This document shows positions 1-7,023 of a DNA stretch of 64,000 nucleotides, in pieces. Source of the stretch: an uncultured Burkholderiales bacterium. Lineage in GTDB: Bacteria; Pseudomonadota; Gammaproteobacteria; Burkholderiales; Eutrophovitaceae. Location of the stretch: the NCBI GenBank assembly GCA_951812315.1, contig CATOSA010000020.1, positions 1 through 64,000 on the forward strand. Direction: 5' to 3'. The translations under genes and the position numbers were made by a program. The first letter of the stretch is position 1. Every line of letters begins with the position of its first letter. The notes under the pieces are model-generated. The model did not search any database. It was not told the DNA's origin and saw nothing but the letters and a program-made list of their open reading frames with translations.

Positions 1-423
1 CGCGCCGGTCGTGATCTGACCCCGGTGATGGCCGCCATCGGCGAGCATCTGCTCAATACCACCCGCGAGCGCTTCGATGACGAGCAATCGCCCGAGGGCA
101 AGCCCTGGACGCCGCTCTCAGCGATGACGCTGGCGCGCAAGCGAAAGAACAGGGACAAGATATTGACAGAATACGGCCACCTGCGCGGCACGCTGGCGTA
201 TCGGGCCGGGCGACAGCACATCGAGATCGGCAGTACCCGCATCTATGCCGGTACGCACCAGTTTGGTGCAGAGCAGGGGGCGTTCGGAAGGACAAAACGT
301 GGTGGGCCGATCCCCCGGGGTGATATTCCGGCCAGACCATTCCTGGGGGTGAGTGATGAGGATCGGGCCGAGATCAATCAGGCGGTGCGGGACTTTTTGG
401 TGGGCGCACTACAGGGCAGGTGA
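1..423 (+). CDS. Phage virion morphogenesis protein (tail completion), 5' end outside window
   Basis: The frame is open from base 1, so the gene begins left of the window; 140 residues are visible. The sequence matches the phage virion morphogenesis family (PF05069, related to P2 gpS and Mu gpG), which acts in tail completion or head-tail joining. The recognisable pattern is a GRDLTPVM stretch, then AIGEHLLNTTRERFDDEQSP and GKPWTPLS, a central GTHQFG, and a C-terminal IPARPFLGVSDED before a helix. GTG 25 and ATG 28 could be read as starts, but the family-like residues upstream argue against them. It is the only phage structural gene in view, so the prophage lies to the left and this is its edge. 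Family assignment is confident; which phage type is not. Confidence 0.85.
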   Translation, partial: RAGRDLTPVMAAIGEHLLNTTRERFDDEQSPEGKPWTPLSAMTLARKRKNRDKILTEYGHLRGTLAYRAGRQHIEIGSTRIYAGTHQFGAEQGAFGRTKRGGPIPRGDIPARPFLGVSDEDRAEINQAVRDFLVGALQGR

Positions 424-467
424 GGAAATCCGGATCGTGTGGCGCACGATTGCGCAGCATCCTGTCA

Positions 468-503
468 CAATAATCACCCTTCATCCTTTCGCATCACTCC
501 ATA
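468..503 (+). repeat. Direct repeat A (left flank of cargo block)
   Basis: About 36 bases here match 4329-4363 with one indel and three mismatches; the shared core is ACCCTTCATC(C)TTTCGCATCACT. Both copies follow a GCGATTGCGC-like stretch (near 445 and 4287). The pair encloses the methyltransferase and the three-gene cassette, so it may be a duplicated attachment core or a recombination scar. A CCCTTAAGGG palindrome lies just to the right at 512-521. Confidence 0.75.
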
Positions 504-573
504 GAGTATCACCCTTAAGGGCGTGGCCGGGAAGCGCCTAACGTATGAAAGAACTGGTGCGATCGGATAAGTC

Positions 574-1455
574 CTAAGCGACTCGATATTGGGGACGATG
601 CACTTGATTTCCCCGAATTTCAGTAGGCAGTCGAAGACCCTTCGAGGCGATTAGCAACTCGGTCCCGCGTCGCTTCGTTTCAACTGAATAGCTGATATCA
701 AACTGATACTGCCGGCGATCACGATAGAGCCTCGTGATCGCCGGCACGTCGTCATAGGTGACGATCCACGGGTTCTCTAACTCCAAGATCGACTTGGCAA
801 GAATACCGTGATCCTCCGGGTCGTAGTAACTGGTATAGAGGCCCTGTCCCTTGTTGAAATAAGGAGGGTCGATACAGAAGAACGTCGATTTCGGCAGGTT
901 GGCGCTGGTGTCTTTGACGAAAGCGAGAGCATCGCGCCGCGTCAGATGTATTCGATTCTTGTACTTCGCCACCCTGCGAATGCGCCGCGCCAGGTCATCA
1001 CGATTGAAGCGGCAATCCAACTTGTAAGGGCCGTTCTGATCGAGGCCGCCAATAACGCCCGCCGCCTTGATGATGCCCGAGCGATTGGTTCGGTTGAGAA
1101 AGAAGGTCGAGAAGCCCAACGCGAGCGGGTCGTCAACATCCATTGCCAGATGAACCCCACGCTGCGCGCGCCATTCATCGATGGTGATCGGTGTCTTTCG
1201 GATGCGACAAGTGAACTCGTCGGTATCGTTCAGCACGCTATGCCAGAGCGCCCAGATTGACGCATCGACATCGTTGATATGGATATCGCTGACGTGGCCT
1301 TCGTAGAGCAATGCGAGTGCGAGACCACACCCACCCGCGAAGGGCTCGGCGTAATGTCGTCGCTCAAGTCGGTTGTTTTGAAGGATTCTCGAAACGAGCG
1401 GATAGAGGCACGTTTTGCCGCCGGGATATCTGAGCGGTGAGGTTCCTCGCGGCAT
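574..1455 (-). CDS. D12-class DNA adenine N6-methyltransferase (Dam-like), orphan
   Basis: Transfers methyl from S-adenosylmethionine to adenine N6 in DNA. Motifs (numbered from an upstream in-frame TTG at 1482): RYPGGK at 18-23, the AdoMet-binding EPFAGGCG near 46-53, FFLNRTNRSG at 127-136, and the catalytic DPPY at 205-208. Length (about 290 aa) fits the MethyltransfD12 family. I chose the ATG at 1455 because AAAGGA lies about 8 bases upstream; the longer TTG form has no ribosome site. It sits 46 bases downstream of the cassette genes on the same strand, so it may be the last gene of that unit. No restriction endonuclease is visible, so it is an orphan methylase of the kind phages and mobile islands carry to protect or mark DNA. 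Target sequence cannot be read from the protein. Confidence 0.88.
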   Translation of the reverse strand: MPRGTSPLRYPGGKTCLYPLVSRILQNNRLERRHYAEPFAGGCGLALALLYEGHVSDIHINDVDASIWALWHSVLNDTDEFTCRIRKTPITIDEWRAQRGVHLAMDVDDPLALGFSTFFLNRTNRSGIIKAAGVIGGLDQNGPYKLDCRFNRDDLARRIRRVAKYKNRIHLTRRDALAFVKDTSANLPKSTFFCIDPPYFNKGQGLYTSYYDPEDHGILAKSILELENPWIVTYDDVPAITRLYRDRRQYQFDISYSVETKRRGTELLIASKGLRLPTEIRGNQVHRPQYRVA

Positions 1456-1528
1456 GGCAAATTGTCCTTTTCTCTTTTCCAATCAATTGCATGGTATCAA
1501 ATGACAATTTCCTCGGCCAGCGCTTTGT

Positions 1529-1897
1529 TCAAGTCTTCTGAGTGATGGCATCCTTGATCAGTTTGAGGATTATGTTACCAAGAGTATCCATGTCGTTGGC
1601 AAGCTGGTCGCCATTGAAGGCGGCTGCCGTATCGTGATGCTTTGTTGTGTTACCGTAGTGAAGAATTCGCTTCAAAGCCTCGCGTAGCGGGTTGATCTGC
1701 TGTTTGTTTCCCAAGCCATAACCGGTCAACCGAGCCTGACTCAGAAAGCCATGAAAGTCCGTGTTGGGGTTCCTTCCAGCCTGCGCGGTCAAGGTTTCGA
1801 AGAACGACCAAACCCCAACAGCGAGGAGCGGGGTATTTTCTTGCAGTGGCACGTCGCAGACTGAGTGATAGAGGTTTTGGAGTTTCCAGTTACCCAA
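1529..1897 (-). CDS. Small helical protein, possibly HEPN-like
   Basis: A 122-residue protein I do not recognise with certainty. It is predicted mostly helical. The C-terminal half has LKRILHYGNTTKHH at residues 75-88 (R77, H80, N83, H87), which loosely recalls the R-x(4-6)-H or RN..KH motif of HEPN domains, many of which are ribonuclease toxins. The spacing is not canonical, so this is only a suggestion. The frame starts at TTG 1897, seven bases after the stop of the membrane protein gene; no in-frame ATG exists nearby, so the start is uncertain and the gene is probably translated by coupling. Position as third gene of a tight operon suggests it works with the membrane and NdpA-like proteins. 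Confidence 0.6.
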   Translation of the reverse strand: MGNWKLQNLYHSVCDVPLQENTPLLAVGVWSFFETLTAQAGRNPNTDFHGFLSQARLTGYGLGNKQQINPLREALKRILHYGNTTKHHDTAAAFNGDQLANDMDTLGNIILKLIKDAITQKT

Positions 1898-1904
1898 GTG
1901 TGCA

Positions 1905-3137
1905 CTACCACGCCTTAGCGTGGTGCATGTGGATGAAGATCACCAAAGCTGCTACCGTTGGAATCCAGGCAGCAACTTGGTAGAAGCAGATTGTGCAACG
2001 CAGCCGCTGGATGCTCCTGTCTATATCCAAGGAGGCATTCCCTAGCGCAGATGCAAGTTCTTCAGGGTAGCAGGGCATCCTTGCCTTGGTGTCGAGCCCG
2101 CCAAAAACAAGCTCCTTGCTATGCTCGATGCTTAGATGTTGTCGGTGGTAGTGCCGAGCCATGAAAAAGATGACGAGGGACGCTAGAAACGCCCCGACAA
2201 GGAACACGACTTGTTCGATCCATCCGGTCGCCTTGACCATCCCGAAGGACGCAATGAGTGCCACAGGCACGCCGAGCATCTTGCCAGTCATATCTCCCAC
2301 GACCTTGGCGATCTGCTCTGCAAAGCGGATCTGAGCGTCTGCTACCTCACGGCGCTTCGTTTCGAACGTAAATCCGCTGAGATAGGTCTGGAGGTTGCTG
2401 ATGTAAACGTGCTTGAACGAATCCAGGTGTAGTACCAGGTGCTGGAATGAGTCTTGAGCACCATCGGCATGCTGATGCAGGTACTCGGACAGTGAAAGCC
2501 GGAAGGTTACCCGTTTCTCGTGCGTGTGGATGCTATTCGCCTCGGAGGACGCGACAAGCTCTCGCAGAAACTCAAAATCAAGCTCATTGATGTTCAGCAA
2601 TGAATCATTAAGGACGGGTTCGATTATTGTGCTGTGCGCAATCGAGTCACTTAGATAAACGAGCCTCGAGTTTTCGTCACGGTAATCGGAGAGGCGCCTG
2701 AGAAGTGCGATTAACTCACAGAGCTGCGATACCCGATTAAGCCACTCTGGCTGCGGTTTGTCTTCACCATGGTTGTAGTCGTCTGAAACCACATAGAAGC
2801 TCCCCGGGAATTGGCCGGTTCTAAGGGATTCGTATGTCTCAATGAAGCCATTCCTGTTGCTTATGAACCGACATTCGCCTTGCCCGGCCAGATGCCATTC
2901 GAATGACACATCCTGCTGGCTCGGCGCAGGGAGATCGTCGTTTTCGAAGAGTTCATCGCCGTCAACGCTTAGGTGCTCGAAGTGCCCGTCTCGGGAGTTA
3001 GCTGCATTGCGTAATCGTGAGATGAGCGCATGGATTCCTGCGCCCAGAGGCAATCGAGCCGCAAACCGGCTGCCATCGAGCTGCGGAAGGCCTGCAGCGC
3101 GGTACAGCGCGACAATCGCGCCGAGGGTCTCACTCAT
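1905..3137 (-). CDS. Hypothetical membrane protein with large soluble N-terminus and three C-terminal helices
   Basis: 410 residues, no family recognised. Residues 1-280 are soluble, acidic and rich in predicted helix. Hydrophobic segments follow at about 287-303, 307-327 and 384-403, the second and third separated by a polar loop of about 55 residues. There is no signal peptide. The ATG overlaps the end of the NdpA-like gene by eight bases (ATGAGTGA), a classic coupling arrangement. A soluble sensing part plus a short C-terminal membrane anchor is common among membrane-acting effectors of conflict systems, but nothing in the sequence proves that role. It could equally be a scaffold anchoring the NdpA-like protein to the membrane. 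Confidence 0.7.
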   Translation of the reverse strand: MSETLGAIVALYRAAGLPQLDGSRFAARLPLGAGIHALISRLRNAANSRDGHFEHLSVDGDELFENDDLPAPSQQDVSFEWHLAGQGECRFISNRNGFIETYESLRTGQFPGSFYVVSDDYNHGEDKPQPEWLNRVSQLCELIALLRRLSDYRDENSRLVYLSDSIAHSTIIEPVLNDSLLNINELDFEFLRELVASSEANSIHTHEKRVTFRLSLSEYLHQHADGAQDSFQHLVLHLDSFKHVYISNLQTYLSGFTFETKRREVADAQIRFAEQIAKVVGDMTGKMLGVPVALIASFGMVKATGWIEQVVFLVGAFLASLVIFFMARHYHRQHLSIEHSKELVFGGLDTKARMPCYPEELASALGNASLDIDRSIQRLRCTICFYQVAAWIPTVAALVIFIHMHHAKAW

Positions 3138-4227
3138 CTAACGCCTCGTTCAACTTCGCCACGAACTCTGGGTCCAGATTACGAATCGTCAACTGGTTGC
3201 TATCGGCATCGAAGCGAATGGTCGCGTTACGGTCGGTCCCCAGTGAGCTCCGCTCGAATCGGATCTTCCATCCTGCTGGTGCCGTGTGCCAAATTTCAGT
3301 GAAACGTTTGATTTCTCGTGTTGGCACGAATTCGGTCGGGATCTGATTTCTCTCGCTTTGGAGGCGTTGGTAAAAGTCGTTTACAATCTCTTCTACTACA
3401 TCTTCATCATCCTTCGGAATGTACTTCCGAGCTATGTCTTCGACCTCTGACAACTTCACTGATCTGGTCTCGCGATGCGCAGTATCTAGCAGACTAACGA
3501 CCTCTCGACCGAAATCCGAGGCGTTGGACTTGAGCAGTTCGTTCTCCTCGAAAAAAGCGCGGCCCTCTGTAATGAGCTTCCGTGTCGCTCGTGTGGCCGA
3601 TGAGCCTGGCGTACACCCGAGCCCCTTGACGAAATAACCAGCCGCGCTCTGCAGGCGTTTCGGGCTGACGAAGTGGAGATATGTCATCTCGCTCCTGGCA
3701 TCTTCGTCTTCAGTAGCGAGGTATTGTGCAAGAGCGTCGAATGTGACTCGAGCAACCTGGTGCAGCTTGTTGAGATCCAGTTGCGTCACGTCCTCGGGTA
3801 CAAGATCTCTGTTCAGGCGGATTCCGTCACGCTCCTTTATCATAACGGTCAGAAAGTAGTGATTTCGTTCGCTGAGGTAATCTGCGAAGAAGATGCACCC
3901 ACCTGTTGCCAGGGGCTCCCCATCTGCTGCTGTCTTCAGTGACTCCATACACGAGTGCGTAACTGCTACAAACTCATCGTTGCCTGGGTTTCCAGCCTGT
4001 TGATAGCCGATCAGGTCGTCTGCGAATTTCGGGCGATCACCACCTATTCGGAAGGTTCCGTAGGTCGCCGCGTTTCCCTTTTGCCCAATCATGTCTTCGA
4101 TTCGTTGGGTCAATGACCTGACTACTGGATTCTTGAGATCAAGCGGTGCAGCTTTGAGCTCACTTGGTTGAGATAGTTCGCCACTATCCTTCTTCAACTC
4201 ATGAATGACAGCAAAGCGTAATTTCAT
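3130..4227 (-). CDS. 37-kDa nucleoid-associated (NdpA/YejK-like) protein
   Basis: About 365 residues resembling the nucleoid-associated protein family PF04245 (E. coli YejK, 335 aa), cytoplasmic proteins found with the nucleoid whose biochemical role is poorly known. Recognisable stretches are the N-terminal AVIHELKK, a central GGCIFFADYL followed by HYFLTVMIKERDG, LDLNKLHQVARV, and a MTYLHFVSPK block. ATG 4227 is preferred over the TTG at 4233 because a GGGA lies about nine bases upstream. It is the first gene of a three-gene operon and is preceded by a palindrome at 4263-4279. It is an accessory paralogue in mobile DNA and probably not the housekeeping copy. Family is fairly sure; function in this cassette is inference. 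Confidence 0.75.
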   Translation of the reverse strand: MKLRFAVIHELKKDSGELSQPSELKAAPLDLKNPVVRSLTQRIEDMIGQKGNAATYGTFRIGGDRPKFADDLIGYQQAGNPGNDEFVAVTHSCMESLKTAADGEPLATGGCIFFADYLSERNHYFLTVMIKERDGIRLNRDLVPEDVTQLDLNKLHQVARVTFDALAQYLATEDEDARSEMTYLHFVSPKRLQSAAGYFVKGLGCTPGSSATRATRKLITEGRAFFEENELLKSNASDFGREVVSLLDTAHRETRSVKLSEVEDIARKYIPKDDEDVVEEIVNDFYQRLQSERNQIPTEFVPTREIKRFTEIWHTAPAGWKIRFERSSLGTDRNATIRFDADSNQLTIRNLDPEFVAKLNEALDE

Positions 4228-4262
4228 GTACAAGTTCCCACTTACTTGTGAATGTTGACTAT

Positions 4263-4279
4263 ATCAACACTCTGTTGAT
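4263..4279. promoter_or_regulatory. Palindromic operator-like site upstream of the NdpA-like operon
   Basis: ATCAACA-CTC-TGTTGAT, a perfect 7-bp inverted repeat with a 3-base spacer, 36 bases upstream of the NdpA-like start. On the minus strand it directly abuts TATAGT, a reasonable -10 element, so a bound protein would block the promoter. No repressor gene is visible in the cassette. The -35 is weak. Confidence 0.5.
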
Positions 4280-4328
4280 TTTGAGCGCGATTGCGCGGGA
4301 TTGCTCGGCACTGCGCACCCATCTTTCG

Positions 4329-4363
4329 CAATAATTACCCTTCATCTTTCGCATCACTCTACA
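4329..4363 (+). repeat. Direct repeat B (right flank of cargo block)
   Basis: Second copy of the repeat at 468-503. Part of it, CATCTTTCGCA, is also duplicated locally (4320-4330 and 4343-4353). It overlaps the artificial stop codon of the truncated hydrolase gene, placing it exactly at the junction between inserted DNA and host sequence. Confidence 0.75.
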
Positions 4364-4817
4364 CTGACGAGGTGCGCCCTGCCGCGGCACGCAATGCCTC
4401 CCAGAACAATGCCGACTCGACCTTGTCCGCGAGTAAAACCTCCTTGGTCTCGCTCTTCACGTAAAACGGCATCCTGGACGCAACTTCGTCAACAATCGGG
4501 ATCGGCGTGAACTCGACTTCGCAGCGACCAAAATGGGGTGCGCCACGGTCACCGTTATAGACCTCGGCCGCCGGCTTGCCTTCCTGCCGTTGCCGGTTCG
4601 TCAGATAAAAGACGCTGGTTTTGTCCGCAGCTTCGACTTGCCCGGCACGTTCTCCCGAAAAACTGTCCGCTGTCGAATCGTCCGCCGCGGCGGTCGCGAC
4701 ACAGGAAACAAACAAAATGGATGTCGACAGGCGCAGCGAAGCTCGCCAGACCGTGCGCGCACACTGCATCAGGCCGGCAGTTCCTTTCGCGACGGGCAAT
4801 GACACGTACTGAGTCAT
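4359..4817 (-). pseudogene. 3'-truncated secreted alpha/beta hydrolase (DUF900-like)
   Basis: 152 residues: a hydrophobic N-terminal segment (about 27-45, possible signal peptide after a long n-region) followed by VFYLTNRQRQ, YNGDRG, HFGRCEVEFTPIP, the hallmark entry strand of DUF900-type alpha/beta hydrolases. Family members continue for about 200 more residues with the GxSxG serine and catalytic histidine; here the frame stops within direct repeat B, so the catalytic part is missing. The simplest reading is that the prophage/cargo DNA inserted in the gene. The other fragment is not in the window and would be expected left of the prophage. Confidence 0.65.
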
Positions 4818-5045
4818 GAAAGAATTTCAGGAAGCGGCGTACCAGACATATCCGCGGTAAACTCCATCATGTTGTTCGAGGATTGCTTGCATTCGAAGCA
4901 CAACCAATTTTATGTGAACGCGGAACAACCTTTGCCGCACGGATGATTTATCGAGACAGGCGAGGAGCTCAAGTTGCGCACGCCGTGGTGATTGCAAGGC
5001 CCGGCTCTGGCTGGACGCAACCGTTAAACGTAAGGAGAGTGAACG

Positions 5046-5726
5046 ATGAGAATTATACAATGCGCCGCGGCAGCCAGACTCGTGTTTTTGTTCGGGTCGA
5101 ATGCGGTCAATGCCGATGAAGGGTATTTCGATCTGGGAATAACCGGAGGGTATGGATCGACGAAAATAGAGTCTGCGGTATATCCGGATATTATATTAGA
5201 GTCTGAGATATTTCCGGAAAAGGACAAAAGCTTTTCTGGCGGAGTCTTCGCGCGGTACACTTTGCATCTCGAAGATGGCTGGTTTCTGGGTGCGCATATC
5301 GGTTGGAATAAAGAACCGGCGAAAGTCAGTCAGGATTACGACCTGTATTACGTCCTGCGCGGCTCTTCAGCGGTCTCTTTAACGGAAATGGAAGTGGCAG
5401 GGGAAACCGACTGGACTGCTGACTTCCTACTTCGGGCGGGGTTCGATGCGGGCGGGTTTAAGCCGTATGCCGCAGCCGGGGTTTCTTTGCTGCGGGGCGA
5501 GGTTTCCATCAATTTGCCAAGCTTTAACGCCAGTGTATCGGACACCAATACCCATGTGGGGTATAAATTGGCACTTGGCGTTGAAACGGAGATTACCGAC
5601 AACATCCTGATGTTTGTGCAAGGGGAATATGCTGATTATGGATCAAAGACCTACTTCTCTGAAGCTTCAGAGAAGCTGAGTCCCAGCACGCTAGGTGTGC
5701 GACTGGGGATTGGGTATCGGTTTTAG
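5046..5726 (+). CDS. Outer-membrane beta-barrel protein
   Basis: 226 residues with an N-terminal signal-like stretch ending near NAVNADEG, alternating hydrophobic/polar strands rich in G, Y and D, and a terminal LGVRLGIGYRF whose last residue is phenylalanine, the usual recognition signal for outer-membrane assembly. Size and pattern fit OmpA-like/opacity-type 8-strand barrels. Start is well supported by AAGGAGAG seven bases upstream of ATG. It stands alone, followed by a 10-bp inverted repeat. The h-region of the signal is interrupted by charged residues (AAARLVFLF), so export efficiency is uncertain. Function unknown. Confidence 0.78.
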   Translation: MRIIQCAAAARLVFLFGSNAVNADEGYFDLGITGGYGSTKIESAVYPDIILESEIFPEKDKSFSGGVFARYTLHLEDGWFLGAHIGWNKEPAKVSQDYDLYYVLRGSSAVSLTEMEVAGETDWTADFLLRAGFDAGGFKPYAAAGVSLLRGEVSINLPSFNASVSDTNTHVGYKLALGVETEITDNILMFVQGEYADYGSKTYFSEASEKLSPSTLGVRLGIGYRF

Positions 5727-5745
5727 TAGGATCGAGGTTGGGGAA

Positions 5746-5780
5746 GAAACGGTTTGTAGAAATTTTTAAGAAACCGTTTC
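5746..5780. terminator. Inverted repeat after the barrel gene, possible terminator
   Basis: GAAACGGTTT at 5746-5755 and its exact complement AAACCGTTTC at 5771-5780 with a 15-base AT-rich loop. No T-run follows, so it may be a weak terminator, an mRNA-stabilising hairpin or an operator for the next gene, which starts 36 bases further on. Confidence 0.4.
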
Positions 5781-5815
5781 GTTGAATCATGACAGCCTTC
5801 AAAGGAGATAGGGCG

Positions 5816-6055
5816 ATGAAAAATGACAAGTTAAACGGTAGCGTCGATGTACTGGCACAGGCCCTGCGTCAGGTTTTCACTGAAGCCGTTGAAAGTGCGG
5901 TGAAACCGTTGGAGCATAAAGTTGACGATATGGGGAAGCGCCTTGAAAGCGTTGAGAACGGCTTAAAGACCACCAACGAGAACGTCCAAGCTCAGCTTGC
6001 ACAGAATCGCAAGGATATCTCAGCGGATATCAAGAAAGCCCTGAAAACGACCTGA
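5816..6055 (+). CDS. Small coiled-coil protein
   Basis: 79 residues starting at ATG 5816, with AAAGGAG nine bases upstream; this is better than the upstream ATG 5789, which lacks a ribosome site. The body is a continuous heptad-like helix (ESAVKPLEHKVDDMGKRLES, then NENVQAQLAQNRKDISADIK), predicted to form a coiled coil, with no signal or membrane segment. Function unknown. The stop codon lies where the IS1595 element appears to begin, so the natural C-terminus could have been longer. Confidence 0.65.
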   Translation: MKNDKLNGSVDVLAQALRQVFTEAVESAVKPLEHKVDDMGKRLESVENGLKTTNENVQAQLAQNRKDISADIKKALKTT

Positions 6056-6063
6056 CTTTTTCG

Positions 6064-7003
6064 CTATCTCGTCAATTTCTTATACATCAGTCGCTTGCCG
6101 ACCATGCTTGTCGCGACGTTCTGCATCTGGTCAATTGTGTCGCTATCGCGGATATTATGTCTTCCTGTAAATTCGCTTACGTAGCGGTTGAGATGTTTTG
6201 GGCTGATTTTGTGATAGGTTCCCTTATGGCCACGCTTGAGCATGGCCCAAAACGACTCAATGCCGTTGGTGTGGTATACCGTTAACGTATTCACCGATTG
6301 AATGGTTGACGGCATAGTGGGCGCGGCCAGACATTCCTTTATAGGCTCTAGCGTCATCGGTATAGACAGTCGAACCTTCGGTGGTGGCGTTTGTTACAAA
6401 ACCCTTTAGCGTCTCCGAGTTTGTAGCCTCAACCATCTTAGCTTTAACCTTGTTGGTTTCTCGGTCCTTCGCGCCGACAATGGCAGTTTTACCGACACCC
6501 CCTCGCCCGCCCAATTGCTTCCGTTTCGACTTCGGCATATTCTTACGCTTTCCGCCCATGTAGGTTTCGTCAACCTCGGTTGGGCTGGTGAACGGCTCGA
6601 TATCGCTTTCGTCCCAAGCCTCCCGCAACCTATGAAGCATGAACCACGCTGATTTTTGTGTGATGTTCAGGTCACGGTGCAGCTTCATAGATGAAACGCC
6701 TTTTAGGCTTGTAACGTATAGGTAGACCGCAAAAGCCCATTTACGCAAAGGCAGGCGAGACGATTGAAGCAGAGAGCCTGTGCGAACGCTGAAATATTTC
6801 CTGCAAGCCGGGCATCGGTAGGGCATGGGCGTTTGTTGGGGAACCTCAGCTGTATCGGCATTACCGCAGTGAGGGCAGAATCGGCCGTCTGGCCAAGCGA
6901 CAGCCTCAAACCATTTGACCGCTGATTCTTCATCGGGAAATATTTCGGCCAATTCGATTAAGGATATCCCCTTGCGATGATGTTTTCCCGGTGCTTTTCC
7001 CAT
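6064..7003 (-). mobile_element. IS1595-family (ISXO2-like) transposase, frameshifted
   Basis: Two frames together form one transposase. The first (7003 to 6257) has a zinc ribbon (CPHCG...CPAC), the helix-turn-helix TQKSAWFMLHRLREAW, and two catalytic aspartates in EVDETYMGGK and VYTDDARAY. The second (ending at 6064) continues with HTNGIESFWAMLKRGHKGTY, which carries the catalytic glutamate. They are out of register by one base at about 6274, where a codon between YVNGI and HTNG appears to have lost two bases. The element is therefore inactive unless rescued. Clear terminal repeats were not found; ACYTGAC-like ends near 6049 and 7067 are weak. It is inserted immediately upstream of rsgA. Confidence 0.85.
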
Positions 7004-7023
7004 GGCGCAGCCCCTTTTGTTGT

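Noticed and set aside
4818-5045. Short frames, including a 14-codon MKEFQEAAYQTYPR
   Set aside because: Too short, no ribosome site and no family match; nothing firm in this gap apart from the promoter region of the barrel gene.
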